Source: Actinobacteria bacterium Ga0077560
GTDB lineage: Bacteria; Actinomycetota; Thermoleophilia; Miltoncostaeales; Miltoncostaeaceae
Assembly: GCA_001464275.1 (NCBI GenBank)
Contig: LNFL01000182.1
Location: 1 to 35,869, forward strand
DNA: 35,869 nucleotides
Direction: 5' to 3'
Every line of letters begins with the position of its first letter. Position 1 is the first letter of the stretch. The notes beneath the pieces are model-generated. The model saw nothing but the letters and a program-made list of their open reading frames with translations, was not told the origin of the DNA and searched no databases. A program made the translations under genes and the position numbers. This document shows, in pieces, positions 35,177-35,869 of this stretch.

Positions 35177-35214
35177 ACCGGGAACGCCCATCCGTCCGGA
35201 CGGGTGTCCCCGGT
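35177..35214 (+). terminator. Hairpin after the aldo/keto reductase
   Basis: An outer stem (ACCGGGA at 35177-35183 with TCCCCGGT at 35207-35214, one bulge) encloses a near-palindrome ATCCGTCCGGACGGGT. It lies 20 bases after the stop and before the next gene, so a terminator is likely. Confidence 0.55.
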
Positions 35215-35261
35215 GCTCACGCGCGTTGTATCCACCACGCCCCGGTGGGACGATCCCGGTC

Positions 35262-35732
35262 ATGGCACAACCAGCCGCCCCCAGGCGCCGCCGGTCCGAC
35301 GACCGCCCGCGCCCCGCGCTCATCGCGCCCACCCCGCCCGGGCCCCTCGGCCCGCCCGACCCCGAGGGGGTCGTGCGGTCGATCGAGCTCGCGCTTGGCG
35401 CCGCCCGCAAGGGACGCCGCCACCTCACCCTGCTGGCGATCTCGGTGACCGAGGAGCCGGCCGCCGACACCGAGGCCCGCCTCGAGGCGGCCGCGCAGAC
35501 GGTGCGCAACATGGTGCGCGGCACCGACGGCATCTGGCGTGACGGCCCGCGGAGCATCGCGGTCCTGCTGGCCGACGTCGACGGCCCGTCCGTGGAGCCC
35601 GTCCTGGCCCGCATCCGCCTGCGGCTGAAGTCCCTCACCCCCGGCCGCGCCCGCATGGGGCGCGCGGCGGCGGCGCCCGGCATCGGCGCCTCGGACCTGC
35701 TGGACCTCGCCCGCGGCGACCGGGACCGCTGA
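35262..35732 (+). CDS. Degenerate GGDEF-like domain protein, 156 aa
   Basis: A Pro/Arg-rich N-terminal tail (about 1-40) precedes one domain that follows the GGDEF fold: EGVVRSIELALGAARKGRRH, LTLLAISVTE, a helix with LEAAAQTVRNMVR, then DGIWRDGPRSIAVLLADVD where active enzymes have GRxGGDEF. The signature is lost, so no cyclase activity is expected. It resembles the central domain of the protein at 19801. ATG at 35262 lies seven bases after GACGAT and may be leaderless. Confidence 0.75.
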   Translation: MAQPAAPRRRRSDDRPRPALIAPTPPGPLGPPDPEGVVRSIELALGAARKGRRHLTLLAISVTEEPAADTEARLEAAAQTVRNMVRGTDGIWRDGPRSIAVLLADVDGPSVEPVLARIRLRLKSLTPGRARMGRAAAAPGIGASDLLDLARGDRDR

Positions 35733-35750
35733 CCCGGCGGGTCCACCTGT

Positions 35751-35776
35751 GGCCGGGCCCGGGCCCGGCCTATCAT
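35751..35776 (+). promoter_or_regulatory. 20-base perfect palindrome next to a TATCAT -10
   Basis: GGCCGGGCCC and GGGCCCGGCC (35751-35770) form a perfect palindrome that directly abuts TATCAT (35771-35776), a probable -10 for the gene at 35811. The palindrome could be a terminator of the preceding gene or an operator occupying the -10/-35 spacer. Confidence 0.45.
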
Positions 35777-35810
35777 CGACGTCCGGATCCGCGTCGTGGA
35801 GGGCTCTCCC

Positions 35811-35869
35811 ATGAAGGTCGCCATCGTCGGTGCCACGGGCCTCATCGGCCGCCGTCTCACCGACGCCCT
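35811..35869 (+). CDS. SDR-type NAD(P)-binding epimerase, 3' end missing
   Basis: Only the first 19 codons are in the window: MKVAIVGATGLIGRRLTDA, the GXXGXXG nucleotide-binding start of an extended SDR. It most resembles the TIGR01777/SulA-like epimerase group, but that cannot be confirmed from this length. GGAGGG at 35798-35803 is a good ribosome site seven bases before the ATG. Confidence 0.8.
   Translation, partial: MKVAIVGATGLIGRRLTDA

Overview
The window is about 70% G+C and its genes are tightly packed. GTG and TTG starts are common, and many neighbours overlap by four bases. The MerR-type repressor HspR in a dnaK-grpE-dnaJ-hspR-clpB cluster, the actinobacterial form of DnaK, and small DUF4190-like and GYD proteins point to an actinobacterium. 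My best guess is a deep-branching lineage such as Thermoleophilia, but that is inference and no rRNA gene is present to settle it.

Layout. (1) 1-6460, plus strand: heat-shock operon dnaK (3' part)-hsp20-grpE-dnaJ-hspR-clpB, ending in a strong hairpin. (2) 6509-9849, minus strand: a secreted protein gene with an apparent frameshift, then a run of four small genes, two of them for membrane proteins. (3) 9975-10494, plus strand: a GYD-domain protein and a small membrane protein. (4) 10495-11552: about 1.06 kb without a convincing gene, holding three copies of a roughly 140-200 bp repeat, with hairpins at its edges, and a 20-bp perfect hairpin. (5) 11553-12239, plus strand: a four-helix membrane protein and a small helical protein. 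(6) 12246-14042, minus strand: a secreted phosphodiester-glycosidase-like protein, divergent from a PhoR-like histidine kinase (14143-15348). (7) 15459-21288, plus strand: a sugar-nucleotide/glycan cluster (DegT aminotransferase, DUF354 protein, CapD/FlaA1-type dehydratase), a Cys/His-rich small protein, and a PAS / degenerate GGDEF / B12-fold signalling protein. (8) 21308-25440, minus strand: an HxlR regulator, Lon protease and a membrane-anchored LuxR regulator. (9) 25591-26238: a HAD phosphatase, followed by a convergent zinc-ribbon protein. (10) 26616-29617, plus strand: a LysR regulator, an FAD protein of the NadB/fumarate-reductase type and a ComA/HSA32-like phosphosulfolactate synthase, with a textbook LysR box before the FAD gene. 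(11) 29684-31648: a secreted glycoside-hydrolase-like protein, convergent with a secreted subtilisin (31652-33565). (12) 33671 to the end: a zinc-ribbon/PAS protein, an aldo/keto reductase, a second degenerate GGDEF protein, and the first codons of an SDR-type epimerase.

How the genes fit together. Proteostasis dominates: the DnaK system, Hsp20, ClpB and Lon lie within 24 kb. The ComA homologue belongs to a family whose plant member HSA32 acts with the ClpB homologue Hsp101. The DegT-DUF354-CapD trio is translationally coupled and probably makes an amino-deoxy sugar for the cell surface. LysR-FAD-ComA looks like a small regulated unit touching sulfite or sulfolactate chemistry. The least explained parts are the repeat element at 10531-11345, the PAS/GGDEF/B12-fold protein with its small Cys/His neighbour, and the FAD-ComA pairing.
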